Positions 35,944-47,442 of a stretch of 64,000 nt of DNA are shown piece after piece; position 1 is the stretch's first letter; each line of letters begins with the position of its first letter. Source of the stretch: Ophthalmolycus amberensis (taxonomy: Eukaryota; Chordata; Actinopteri; Perciformes; Zoarcidae). Below the pieces are notes generated by a model. The model was given only the letters and a program-made list of their open reading frames with translations. It had not been told where the DNA came from and searched no databases. The position numbers and the translations under genes are program-made. The DNA lies in the NCBI GenBank assembly GCA_024529925.1, contig JAFEUB010001023.1:218501-282500 (forward strand), in the 5' to 3' direction.

Positions 35944-36968
35944 TGCATATACGGTCACAACTAAACATTAGTACATCATTGGATGAAGCTGTTTACGTAG
36001 TCTTACAGTTCATGACAGACTTCTTTAATTTAACTCTTATTTCTAAGGTTCCTGTCTGGTCTTCCTGGTGGAACGTCAGTCAGGATGTCTCCTAAACAGT
36101 TAGCATGGTTACAGCATCTGACCTTACATCCTGTTTCCTAAGCTGACTCTGACTTATTATCATCATTAAATGAACACATGATCAGTAAGAATACAAATCA
36201 AAGAATATAAAGTTAAATCATGACACATTCTGAATTATAATATATGTTCATTGAATAAACAGCTGAGTTGGTTCTTGATCAGTAGTTTGGTTCAAACTTC
36301 TTTTGTCTCTCTTTTGATTTGTTTCTATGAGTTTCATCAAACTAGCACACAGTCAGTGATGAATGAAGTAAAAGTGAACAATACAACATGAAGAATGAAG
36401 CTGGATTTAACAAATCCTTAATTTTATACAGTGTTCTGATGGATTTGGACATTTTTGCTTTGACACGATGTTTATGTGCTTTATTATCTAGAATCATCCA
36501 AAACTTTGATGTCTTTTGATTTCAACGTCACTTCTCAAAGTTTGTTCATTTGTTACAAGATGATCAAAGATGATGAATTTAGTTTGTTCAAATCAAAACA
36601 ACTCTTTACAAGTTGCGATCCTTTTTCCACAGATGCTGAATTTGATCCAGAAAGACTCTTGTTTGACATTCGGAGGTTTTTCTTCACACAAACAAATGTT
36701 TCAAGACAACAAAGTTCAGTTTTATACACAAAGTAAAATATGTTTCACAGCCTCTCTCAGACAACACATCATTTCAGGTCATTACATGGACCTCGCTCAG
36801 CTCTTTCAGACATCCATCTGCAATACCACAAGTCCCAGAGAGCTCTCAACCCCCCAGAGTCCAGACCAGCTCAGGTACCCCTCACCTGCTCCAACTGCAT
36901 CTACAACCACTGAGAGATCAGGTCGGTACTAACTAACATCAGCTGTGTGTGATCCTGTACACACTGAA
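35944..36968. other. 3' flank of the NLR gene
   Basis: AT-rich sequence downstream of the NLR stop codon. Part of it should be 3' UTR. Short open frames here show no domain. Confidence 0.4.
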
Positions 36969-37567
36969 CTATCTGGTCAGCAGAGAGAAGCTTCCTCTAG
37001 CAGGAGGAGACTCTCCCTCCTCCAGAGAACACAGAGACACTGAGGAACCAGAACCAGAACCAGACCTGAACCAGAACCCAAAGCCAGGATAAAGAGGTTC
37101 AGTGAATGTGGTGTTGAAGGTGTGGAGGTGGATCAGTGTGTCAGAAGAGACTCTGTAGAAGGACAGAGAGCCAGCAGGACAGTCCACATACACTGCTACT
37201 CTACCAGAGGATGAGGAGGAAGTGATGGGTGTTTGTGTATTATTGTGAAGGACATAGTAACCATCATCAGAGCACAACAGACTCCAGGGCTGATCAGTCC
37301 ATCCATACAACTTTTTAAAACTGTCTCCTCTTCTTCCTCCGATTCCTCTGTAACTCACTGATATATGAACTACTCCTCTCCACTCGACCTCCCAGTAACA
37401 GCGACCAGTCAGACCAGTTCTACACAGCAGCTGAGGCCAGTAGACAAACCTGTCTGGATGATCAGGATATGACTGATCCTCCTCCACACGTGTCACCTTC
37501 CTGTTGTTGTCAGACAGTTTGAGGTTTCTGTGTACTGTGTTTGTGTCGAGTGTGAGTTCACAGGAAT
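36969..37567 (-). CDS. PRY-SPRY (B30.2) last exon of the NLR gene
   Basis: Starts with the PRY motif CELTLDTNTVHRNLKLSDNN, followed by VTRVEEDQSYPDHPDRF, then the SPRY core (TGRCYWEVEW and PLYPGFGFW). It ends TGA at 36969. It is joined by the short 47-nt exon at 37753-37707 that encodes the linker VEPAGVRWFRPGLRKY. B30.2 domains in fish NLRs are thought to supply ligand recognition. Confidence 0.92.
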
Positions 37568-40500
37568 CTGATGGAGAGAACAAGACACAATACAGCTGCA
37601 ATTATTAATCTATCATGTGTTTGATGATGACATCAGAGATGTGAATGAGTGATGTCACAGTTTGAAGATGCTTTGTTTTCATGAATCAAATTCAAAGCAC
37701 ACTTACACTTCCTCAGACCTGGTCTGAACCATCGGACTCCAGCAGGCTCCACCCTGAAAGGAGGAGGGGGGTCAGAGCAGCATGGAGACATGGACATTAC
37801 ATCACTCTCACACACAGAGCTTTGTTATTCATGTTCACATGGAGCACTTATTATTAATCAGCTCATATTATTTTACTTCAGAGGAGCTTCTTCTGATTGT
37901 CCGATGACGACAGCTCATTATGTTCACTTATTCATGATATATTATTATCAGTATTATATTGACAATCATCATCCATTTCACACTCAGTTTCCTCTACCAG
38001 TCAGTCAGTAAATCAAATGTTTAAACCTGCATCAATTGATTTCTTTGTCCACTTGTGGTTGAGTGAAAACAAGCTGTAAACACATCTGACATCTTATCAG
38101 CTTATAAAGTAGTTGTGTCTAACATGATATCAACCAGCTGCTTCCACATCCAGCAGTTACACATCAACATGATGATTCATCAGGACTCTTTGTGTTTGTG
38201 TCACCTGATGAATGGAAGTCCAAAATTCTCTCTCTTGTAGCTCTGTTTTTGGTCTCCACCACCTCCTGAGGGAAACATCTGTCTCTTTAGTTGCTAAATG
38301 CTCCACTATGTTCACCAGCTAGTCTCTAACTGAGTCTGTCTGCTGTTTGCTGCTGAGCAGGTAGTGAACAATGGCTTCATCACAGCTTGTTGGATGAAAA
38401 CAGCTGCTGCTGGAAACACTGAGACCGAACCAAACAGGAAATGTGATGCAGAACCAAAACTAGGAGCTAAAAGAGGCTAAAAAGATCTGTAGAGCTGCAG
38501 AGATGGAGACAATTCACTCTGGGTTCATCACCAACATATGACTCTTCACCATTACACAGAGCCAGCTGATCCGTTGTCAATATAGAAGTATTGATTGTTG
38601 GATGTTTTGGTCCTGACAAGCTTATGTTTGTGTAATAATGACTGTTGTCACTCAGAAGTAAAGGAGAAAGTATCCTGAAATCACTACAGCGCCACAAACC
38701 CTCTGATGGAGGAGGTCGGGGGGGGGGGGGGGGGATGGTTGGATGTACAAAGTGTCTGACTTTAACACTGCTGTTCACATCCCGTCTCCTAGCAACAGAC
38801 AACACTGGTTTCTATTTTCTCTAATCTGGGGGGAGGGGGAAATATTACAGTTCAAGTCCGTCTGCAGCCACAGAGCACTGCCTGTGTCCCCTAGAACTTT
38901 GATCCAGTCCTAAATAAACCTATTTGGGCTCTGAAACAACATGTCTGACATCAGCAGTTGGTTTTTCACTGAGCTGTAGCTGCAGCAGGCCTCTTCATAC
39001 CTGAGAGTTTCCAGTCTCCAGTGCGGATCCTCCAATCCAGCAGAAAGAAGCTTCACTCCTGAGTGTCCTGGATGATTGTAGCTCAGGTCCAGCTCCCTCA
39101 GATGGGAGGGGTTGGAGCTCAGAGCTGAGGCCAGAGAAGCACAGCCTTCCTCTGTGACCAGACAGCCCGACAGCCTGCAAACACACAAAACAACACACAT
39201 GTCACATAATCTGAAGGAACTGTGAGGGCTGGAAGGTTACTGCAGTACTGAGATACTGTCGGCTACTGTGGGGTTACATTACATTGTTACTGATTACAAT
39301 ACATTACACTTGTGTATACTACTGTTATCTGTTTGTCTGTGCACTTTATTTTATATTTTATCGTACTTTTTTAATATTTTCTACTTTTTGCACTGTGTTG
39401 ACTATGTTTTGCCCCATCCCCCATGTAAAATTATTTGTATGTGCAACATACTCTGGCAAAATAAGCGGTTCTGATTCTGATTGTTTTCTAGTCACAACCA
39501 AACACCCACTAATGTCCATCAACAATCTGACAACAACACTGATAACTCTCTGATTCCTCTCTGATAGTTCAAGTTATAACAACTGAGGGACAAAAAAAGA
39601 CTAACATATGTTTAATTGATATTTTTAACATAATAGAAACAAAATAAATGCAATTGGTTCAAAACCATGCAAGCACAAACACAATCTTATGCAGGTTAAG
39701 AGTTTATCCATTAATCTAAATCAGGATTACGGTGGTCATCATTAGATAGTATTGATGAATCCTGACCTGAGAGTTTCTAGTTCACAGTTTGGACTCTCCA
39801 GTCCAGCAGACAGCACCTTCACTCCTGAATCCTGCAGGTCGTTGTTACTCAGGTCCAGCTCTCTCAGACTAGAGGACTGGGAGCTGAGAACTGAGGACAG
39901 AGCTTAACAGCTTATCTCTGAGAGGTTACTGCCACTCAGTCTGAAGAGACAATGATGAAGAAAAAAGAGAAGCAATTAGTAGAAAATATAGCAGCATATT
40001 TAAGTTATGATATATGAATCTAACTGTCTCTGTATTTACAGAGCTTTGTTGGAGGCTTTAACCACTGGCAGCAGCCTCAGAAGAGCCTCCTCTGAAGCAG
40101 AGTATTTCTTCAGGTCCAACACGTGCAGATCTTTTTCTGATGACAGTAAGATGAAAACCAGAGCTGACCACTGAGCAGGAGACAGTTTATCTGTGGAGAG
40201 ACGTCCTGAACTCAGGGACTGTTGGATCTCCTCCACTAGAGAACGATCATTCAGTTCATTCAGACAGTGGAACAGATTGATGCTTTTCTCTGGAGACACA
40301 TTCTCACTGATCTTCTCCTTGATGCACTGGACTGTTTCCTGATTGGTCTGTGAGCTACTTCCTGTCTGTGTCAGCAGACCTCGTAGGAGAGTCTGATTGG
40401 TCTCCAGTGAAAGACCGAGGAGGAAGCGGAGGAACAAGTCCAGGTGTCCATTTGGACTCTGTAAGGCCTTGTCCACAGCACTCTGGTAGAGACGTTTTGG

Positions 40501-43500
40501 TTCAGGTTTGTCTCTAAAGACTTTAGACAACCAGGAGGTTGTTTGTTCTTCTGACAGCAGATTGACACCAGAATTGATGAAGGTCAGATGGACATGAAGA
40601 GCAGCCAGAAACTCCTGAACACTCAGATGGACGAAGCAGAACACCTTGTCCTGGTACAGTCCTCTCTCCTCTCTAAAGATCTGTGTGAACACTCCTGAGT
40701 ACACGGAGGCTGCTCTGATATCGATGCCACACTCTGTCAGGTCGGATTCATAGAAGATCAGGTTGCCTTTCTGCAGCTGATCAAAAGCCAGTTTTCCCAG
40801 AGACTCAGTCATCGTCTTGCTCTCTGGACTCCAGTGTGGATCTGTCTCAGCTCCTCCATCATACTTGACCATCTTCAGTTTGGACTGAACCACCAGGAAG
40901 TGGATGTACATCTCAGTCAGGGTCTTGGGCAGCTCTCCTCCCTCTCTGGTCTTCAACACGTCCTCCATAACTCCAGCAGTTATCCAGCAGAAGACTGGGA
41001 TGTGGCACATGATGTGGAGGCTTCGTGAGGTCTTGATGTGGAAGATGATCCGAATGGCCTGCTCCTCATCTCTGAATCTCTTCCTGAAGTACTCCTCCTT
41101 CTGGGGGTCAGTGAACCCTCTGACCTCTGTCACCATGTCAACACACTCAGGAGGGATCTGATTGGCTGCTGCAGGCCGTGTGGTTATCCAGAGGCGAGCA
41201 GAGGGAAGCAATTTCCCCCTGAAGAGGTTTGTCAGCAGAACATCCAGTGAGGTGGACTCTGTAACATCAGTCAGGACCTCATTGTTGTGGAAGTCCAGAG
41301 GAAGTCGACACTCATCCAGACCGTCAAAGATGAACAGAACCAGGAACTCTTCAAATCTGCAGATTCCTGCTTCTTTGGTTTCACTGAAGAAGTGATGAAC
41401 AAGTTCCACCAAGCTGAACTTTTTCTCTTTCAGCACATTCAGCTCTCTGAAAGTGAATGGAAATGTGAACTGTATGTCCTGGTGGTCTTTGTCTTCAGCC
41501 CAGTCCAGAGTGAACGTCTGTGTTAAGACCGTTTTCCCAATGCCAGCCACTCCCTTTGTCATCACTGTTCTGATTGGTTCCTCTCTTCCAGGTGAGGCTT
41601 TAAAGAGGTCTTCTTGTCTGATGGTTGTTTCTGGTCTGTGTGGTTTCCTGGATGCTGTTTCAATCTGTCTGACCTCATGTTCATCATTGACCTCTGCAGT
41701 CCCTCCCTCTGTGATGTAGAGCTCTGTGTAGATCTGATTCAGAAGGGTTGGGTTTCCTGCTTTAGCGATCCCCTCAAACACACACTGGAACTTCTCCTTC
41801 AGGTTAGATTTGAGTTCACGCTGACAAACTGGTGCAAGAAGTCCTGAATGAACACACAACAAAGAAGATCAATGAGTCAAAGAACAGATTTCAACATGTC
41901 ATTTCCTCAATGAGTCTAAAAATATATGTTGGTCCATCTCTTGAGACATTAGTAAACGTCCCATTTATCCAGCATGTTAAATCCTTAGAGAAATCCTCTT
42001 ACTGCTCTGCAGACAGTCAGCCAGCTCCTCCTGCTTCATTCTCCTCAGGAAGTGCAGTGTGATCTTCTCAAATGCCTCTCTGCTGCTCCTCCTCTGCTCT
42101 TCATCCTCACCGTCCAGCACCTCCTCATCCTCCCTCTGACTCTCTAAGCATTCTGGGTAATCTGAACTCACAACGTTCTGGATCTTCTTCAGCTCGTTCT
42201 TCACAAAAGTGACGATGTTCTCCTCCAGCAGCTGGAACAGAATATTCTATGAATGACACAAACTAAAACCATGGAACCAAACATCAGATCCATGTTGGAC
42301 ACTGGTCTACAAAGTGCAGCATGGAGATGATTGTGAACAGAATAGATGTAAAAGTAGTTGTACAAGTACAGACCATAAATATGGAGTCCAGGTGTGTTTG
42401 ATGCTGCTGGGCAGACTGACCTCTGGGAACCTCTGAGCTCTTCTGGTCCTCTCTGTGGAGGAATCATGAAGAATCAGCTCACATTGTGTTTGTACCATTA
42501 ACACAAATACAACAATCAGTTAAAGATGTTGCGTTCCGTAATGGCGGATCATCATGAAAACTAGATGCTAAAGACTGTAGATAATGGACGACCGATTTTC
42601 TATCAGTGTACCAGTTATCCATCTGTTTCATCTGTTTTAAGAACTTCCAAACCTCTACAGCTAGTCCCCAGACTTCTTCAGCTAGTCCTCACACTACATC
42701 AGCTAGTCCCCAGACTTCCTCAGCTAGTCCTCACACTACATCAGCTAGTCCCCAGACTTCCTCAGCTAGTCCTCACACTACATTAGCTGGTCCCCAGACT
42801 TCTTCAGCTAGTCCTCACACTACATCAGCTAGTCCCCAGACTTCCTCAGCTAGTCCTCACACTACATTAGCTGGTCCCCAGACTTCTTCAGCTAGTCCTC
42901 ACACTACATCAGCTAGTCCCCAGACTTCCTCAGCTAGTCTTCACACTACATTAGCTAGTCCCCAGACTTCTTCAGCTAGTCCTCACACTACATCAGCTAG
43001 TCCCCAGACTTCTTCAGCTAGTCCTCACACTACATTAGCTAGTCCCCAGACTTCCTCAGCTAGTCCCAAAAGCACTGAAGCTATTCTAAAGACATTTGCA
43101 GCTAGTCCCAGTCATCTGTCTCCAGAAATCTGCAGTTATCTAAAAATCTGACCTCTCCTGGTCGACTCTGTGGAGGAATTAGCTCACATTGTCTTTGCAC
43201 CAGAGACTGTTTACAGTTAAAGATTTACACACAAACACATACAGACAAGTTGGTTAAATATATTGAGTTCTGTCATGATGGATCATCATGAAAACAACAC
43301 TGTAAATGATGCAAGACCAATTCTGTGTTTCATAACAGAATCATAACAGTTAGTCATCTGTTTCATCTGTTTTAAGAACTTACTCGGGGTCATTAGAACG
43401 GCGTCCATCTTTGAAGTCAATCAGACGAACTTTAGACCGATCACTCTTCATGGACACACAGCTGGGTACAGGAGACTTTTCTCTCTGCTGCTGTGAACTG

Positions 43501-45268
43501 ATAAAAACACTGACATTACATCATCATCATCATCATTCAATCATGAATAATCAGCTCACATTGTGTCTGTCCACACAGAGACCAACACAAGGTAAAGGTC
43601 CATGAAGTGATATGTGGATGTGGATCAGATGAGTCCCTGTAGTGGTAAAGGTTTACTAGTCCTGCTGATCCCACTAATAATCAACAGCTCAGTCTTTCAG
43701 CTCACTGTTTTTTTCACCAGTCAGTTTGATTTAGTCCCAACAGCTCTCACCAAGCCCTCCATGTAGCTCTCCCTCCCTCACTGTACACTGCTGAAGTGCC
43801 CTGGAGCAAGGCACCCAGAACCTCCAGCTGCTCCAGTGGAGCGTCTCAGTGTCAGACTGGTTGTACTGGGCAGCTCCCAGTGTGAACGTGTTTCAATGAA
43901 GAAGAGTGTTGGTGCTCAGAGAACTTCATCTGAGTCAGTAAAGGTTTAAAACCTGGAGATCTCACAACAGAGAGTCTGATAAAATTAGTGCTGGGCAACG
44001 ATTACAATTCTTAATCGCAATTAATCGCATGATTTTCTGCGATTAATCGCATTGTTATGGGCAAAATTCAATAATGAATTCAAAAGTAGTGTATTGCGCA
44101 CTTTTCTTTTTAAAAGTACTGCTATATGAACAAAAGGTCAATAACATTTGGTTTGCAAACACCATAAACAAATAAGGTTATATTTAACAGCAGTATTCCT
44201 TTTACACAGTAGCAGTTCTGTCTCTTCACTATCTGTGCTTAGTGTGCTGACTTTATGTGAAACGTTCCACTGCTGTGCAACAGGAATAACATGTTTTCAT
44301 GACAGTCACAGCATGTGAATGCAGCTCTACTGTTCATCAATATAATGCTGTAACTCCGAGGTGATGATGGTTACCCAGCGATGTCCAGTAGTCTCCAGTG
44401 AGAGCAACAGCTGGTGCACGTTGTAACGCCGTCGCTTTTGTGGTCCTCTCCTTTTCATACAACTCCACTTCTCTGTAGCATTTGTTAGCTTGTCTTGCTT
44501 TTGTTTATCTAACTATACTTCTCCCACACGCTGCATCAACGTAGTCTGCCGAAGACTTCCTCCACCGCTGCCAGTGAACAACGGACTATCAAAATAATAA
44601 TTAAAAAAAACTGCGTTAACGCGCGATAAAATAATTGTCGGCGTTAATTAATTAATGTGTTAACGTGATAACGTTAACAATAACGTGGGGGCGACCGTGG
44701 CTCACTGGATTAAGAGGGTCGTCTGGGAACCGGACGGTCAACAGTTCGATCTCCTACTGGGACGTGTCATGTGTCGAAGTGTACCTGAGCAATACACTGA
44801 ACCCCCGGCTCCCCGGGCGCCGATCAATGGCAGCCCACTGCTCCCTATATACAGGGGTGGGTCAAATGCAGTAGTCAAATTTTGTGTATGTGTAAATGTA
44901 TATGACAATAAAAATGGTTTCTTCTTCTTTCTAATAACGCGTTAACTTGCCCAGCACTAATAGAAACACATCGTCACTTTGTTTTCATCATCAGTTTGAA
45001 ATCCTCACCTTTGATCAACAGAGTGGTGTCCATCTTTGAAGACTAAAGGATGATGCATAAACCAGTCACTCTTCATGGACACACAGCTGGGTCCAGGTCC
45101 AGGTCCATCGGGTCCCTGATGGATCCTGGTCACATGTGTAGAAACAGAGTCAGTGAATGAAAGACTTTGAGTCATGGACAGTTAGAGATGGTCATCTCAC
45201 CTCTGAGCTTTGGTGTGGCTGGTTTTAGAGGGAGGGGCTCCCTCCTCTCTGTCCTCACACTGATTCAT
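36969..45268 (-). CDS. NLRC3-like fish NLR: FISNA-NACHT-LRR-B30.2 (ten exons, one in-frame stop)
   Basis: Cytoplasmic innate-immune receptor of the large fish NLR-C expansion. Exons, 5' to 3': 45268-45201 (start MNQCEDREEGAPPSK), 45125-45009 (SCVSMKSD), 43482-43384 (SCVSMKSDRSKVRLIDFKDG), 42452-42374 (QQHQTHLDSIF), 42231-42003, 41843-40040 (FISNA and NACHT), 39940-39767 (LRR), 39174-39001 (LRR), 37753-37707 and 37567-36969 (PRY-SPRY). All phases agree; the sum is 3390 nt. The first LRR exon carries an in-frame TAA at 39906-39904, so the full-length product is not encoded here unless that exon is skipped. Two LRR exons is low for the family. Related NLR genes usually lie in clusters; only one is in this window. 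The 45125-45009 and 43482-43384 exons look like copies of each other. Expression and function are unknown. Confidence 0.82.
39001..39174 (-). CDS. Second LRR exon of the NLR gene
   Basis: Intact 174-nt exon reading LVTEEGCASLASALSS, then HLRELDLSYNH; acceptor TTTGCAG, donor GTATGA. Confidence 0.88.
39767..39940 (-). pseudogene. LRR exon with nonsense codon
   Basis: A standard 174-nt fish NLR leucine-rich repeat exon (SSSLRELDLSNNDLQDSGVK) with good splice sites. The expected glutamate codon in the family's SCEAL motif reads TAA at 39906-39904. The exon begins and ends in phase 2, so leaving it out keeps the frame. Confidence 0.88.
40040..41843 (-). CDS. NACHT-bearing exon of the NLR gene
   Basis: An uninterrupted 1804-nt exon. 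The FISNA region comes first (about ELKSNLKEKFQCVFEGI to QIYTELYITEGG). The NACHT domain has Walker A GVAGIGKT and Walker B FIFDGLDEC, then a winged-helix/helical region (FLAALHVHL). The acceptor is TTCATTCAG and the donor GTAAATAC. The motifs needed for nucleotide binding are intact, so the oligomerisation module looks functional even though the gene is broken further on. Confidence 0.92.
42655..43075. repeat. 42-bp minisatellite in NLR intron
   Basis: About ten tandem copies of a 42-bp unit made of two 21-bp halves, CAGCTAGTCCTCACACTACAT and CAGCTAGTCCCCAGACTTCYT. Because 42 is a multiple of three, a plus-strand frame stays open for 181 codons of Ser/Thr/Pro-rich repeats. The array sits between two exons of the minus-strand NLR gene. 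Confidence 0.93.
43987..44959. mobile_element. hAT element in NLR intron, interrupted by a SINE
   Basis: Identical 13-bp inverted ends: TAGTGCTGGGCAA at 43987 and TTGCCCAGCACTA ending at 44959. Next to both lie ATTAATCGCGATTAA-like subterminal repeats. It is non-coding. The flanking 8-mers ATTAAAAT and ATAGAAAC are only partly alike. Confidence 0.85.
44686..44932 (+). mobile_element. tRNA-derived SINE nested in the hAT element
   Basis: A 247-bp insertion flanked by the 7-bp direct repeat AATAACG (44679-44685 and 44933-44939). Near its start are pol III boxes: A-box-like GTGGCTCACTGGATTAAG and B-box-like CAACAGTTCGATCTCC. The tail reads ATATGACAATAAA, then a TTC-rich end, like LINE-L2-mobilised fish SINEs. 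It landed after the hAT element did. Confidence 0.85.
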
Positions 45269-45282
45269 AGCAGAGTCCACAC

Positions 45283-47442
45283 CTTCACACAAACACAACA
45301 ACAGTATTTCTCTTCATCATGACAAACACACACAGTTCATTCACCTCAATACTAAATACACTCATGGGACAGTTTCCATGTTGTTGTCACTTTGAGCTGC
45401 AGAGTCCTCTCTAAGAAATGACGTTCACAATGCTCTTTAGTCTGTTGGCTTGTTTGAAGACTAGAGGAAGACACTTCATGTGGCTTTTTATTGGCCTTTC
45501 TTTGGGGATGACGTCACTTTTCACTTCTATTTGACTGACTTTGAAAAGCTCTTCAATGTTTGAAATGTTCCTGTTTCAACGTCGACTACATCCAGTCAGA
45601 GCATGAAGCAGTCATGTGACCTTGTTAGCTGCTGCTGAATTCACATCACTTTGTACCTTCATGTGTAGAGGAACCACTGAGAGCATCATCCTTTACATTA
45701 CATCAACGTCCTGATTCTCTCTGATGGAGTCACACTGATGTCTCCTCTCAATGAGGCTGTTAGTGGAGCTGTTGCCCTCTGGCGGCTAAAAGGGAAACTG
45801 TCATCTTGAACAAGCTCTCAAATAAAGAGAAGAAAGTAACTCAATATAATTGTGACTTCAGTTGTTTTTACAGTGAAAGCTCAAAGCACACGAGGAAACA
45901 TTCTTTCTCTGCTGCTCAGCTCCTCTTTAACTCAGAAAAGTCTGAAGAGAAAAGTTAAATAGAAAAAGTGTCTCAGACAGTTGAGTTAAGAAAAAGTCGA
46001 CTACAACCTGCTGATTAATGTGCACACTTTGAAAAATAATCTTTATAAAATGGTAAAAAGTCTGGCAGCAGAAGTTCCCATTAAATTACAGTAAAATAAA
46101 ATATATTCTACTGCAATAAAATACCATTAAATTCAGATAATACCTGTAAATACACTGTAACATTACAGCAAAACTCTAGTACAAGTACATTTAGTTATTA
46201 TTAGAAAACATGTAAAAGGTTTTAGAGAATACTGAATAAATACTACATATTGAACTTTAGTTATTTCATAGAATTATTTATTTTATCTACACCATCTGTC
46301 TGTTGAGATTTCTGTAATAAAACAAACTTCACTTTACCTTCTTTTAAACCCCGTTAACGTGTCAAAAGACGTCATTTAAATGCATCCTATACGTTTACAG
46401 TGTTTACAAGTTAAATATTGTTCATCAACCTCCCACAATGGAGCTGAGCTGTTTCTCCTCATGATCTCCCTTCAGAGTCCAGAAGTCAGTAAAACACAGA
46501 AGAGTAAAATGACATGTAACTGTTCTCATAGAAAACACTGGGCACTATGGGAACATGTGGAAGCTTTCATTTGATGGATTGTTCATTTCACCATTTGATC
46601 AGTTAGTAAAAGGTCAACTACAACCTGGTGATCAATGAGAGACAAAGTGAACACTGAAGAAAACACAAACACATTCAAACACTATCAAAAATGGATGAAG
46701 CTTTGTGGACTTAAAGGACTGAAAGCAGCAGGTGAGAGCAAACAGAGAGTCTCTCAGGTGTGTTTCAGAGCAGGAACAAAGGCCCAGGTGAGCTCTCTGG
46801 TCCCTGCTGGGTCCTAGCGCTCCACACCAGTAACAGTCCTGACAGACCCCAGATCAGACTGAACTCCTCTTCTTCATCACAGTGTCATCATTCAAAGCAA
46901 CACTTCATCTGGACTTCAACATTCAAACTAACAGCAGCTTCTCTCTGCCTGCTCACACAGACGGCCATCTTGTTTCCCAGCTGACGTTTGTGTTTGAAAG
47001 CAGCTTTAAACAATCACACGTTCACAACAATCAATGACGTCATTTCAACCAATCACAGCTCCACTTACTGAACTTTTAGCACGAACTGCATCAGTGTGCA
47101 GCTTTCTTCTGTCCTCAGCAGGTCTGTGTAGAAAAGGAGCTTTGTGCTTCACTTCAACTTAAACTTCCATCAGACGAAGTGAAGTGACGCAGCTTCTTAT
47201 GCTTCATCAGAGAGAGTGTGTGTCCTCACGTCACCATCAAAGTATGCAGTCTGACTGGATGGACTGAGTCTCAGGCTGAGCTGCGTTCACAGGATCAAAT
47301 GTCATTGTGAACAGAAACCTCCTCACAGCTCAAACAAGAGTCTTTCAGGATCAAACTCAGCATCTGTGGAAAAATCATTTCAACTTGTAAAGAGTTGCTT
47401 TGACCACAGACTGGATTGTGTTGTTCTGTTGATAGTTTAGAG
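45283..47442. other. 5' flank of the NLR gene
   Basis: No coding exon recognised. Because the NLR start exon has an acceptor (GTGAAG then GTGTGG at 45282), an untranslated first exon should lie in here, but I could not place it. Confidence 0.4.

Noticed and set aside
40834..41847. Plus-strand frames opposite the NACHT exon
   Set aside because: Shadow frames of the long minus-strand coding exon.
42655..43075. Regular repeat array as a CRISPR
   Set aside because: Units are contiguous with no unique spacers, and the host is a vertebrate genome.
42606..43151. Ser/Thr/Pro-rich 181-codon frame as a mucin-like gene
   Set aside because: Fully explained by a 42-bp tandem repeat; lies antisense in an NLR intron.
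44691..44760. Possible tRNA gene
   Set aside because: Pol III box motifs belong to a SINE with target duplications; no complete cloverleaf was evident.
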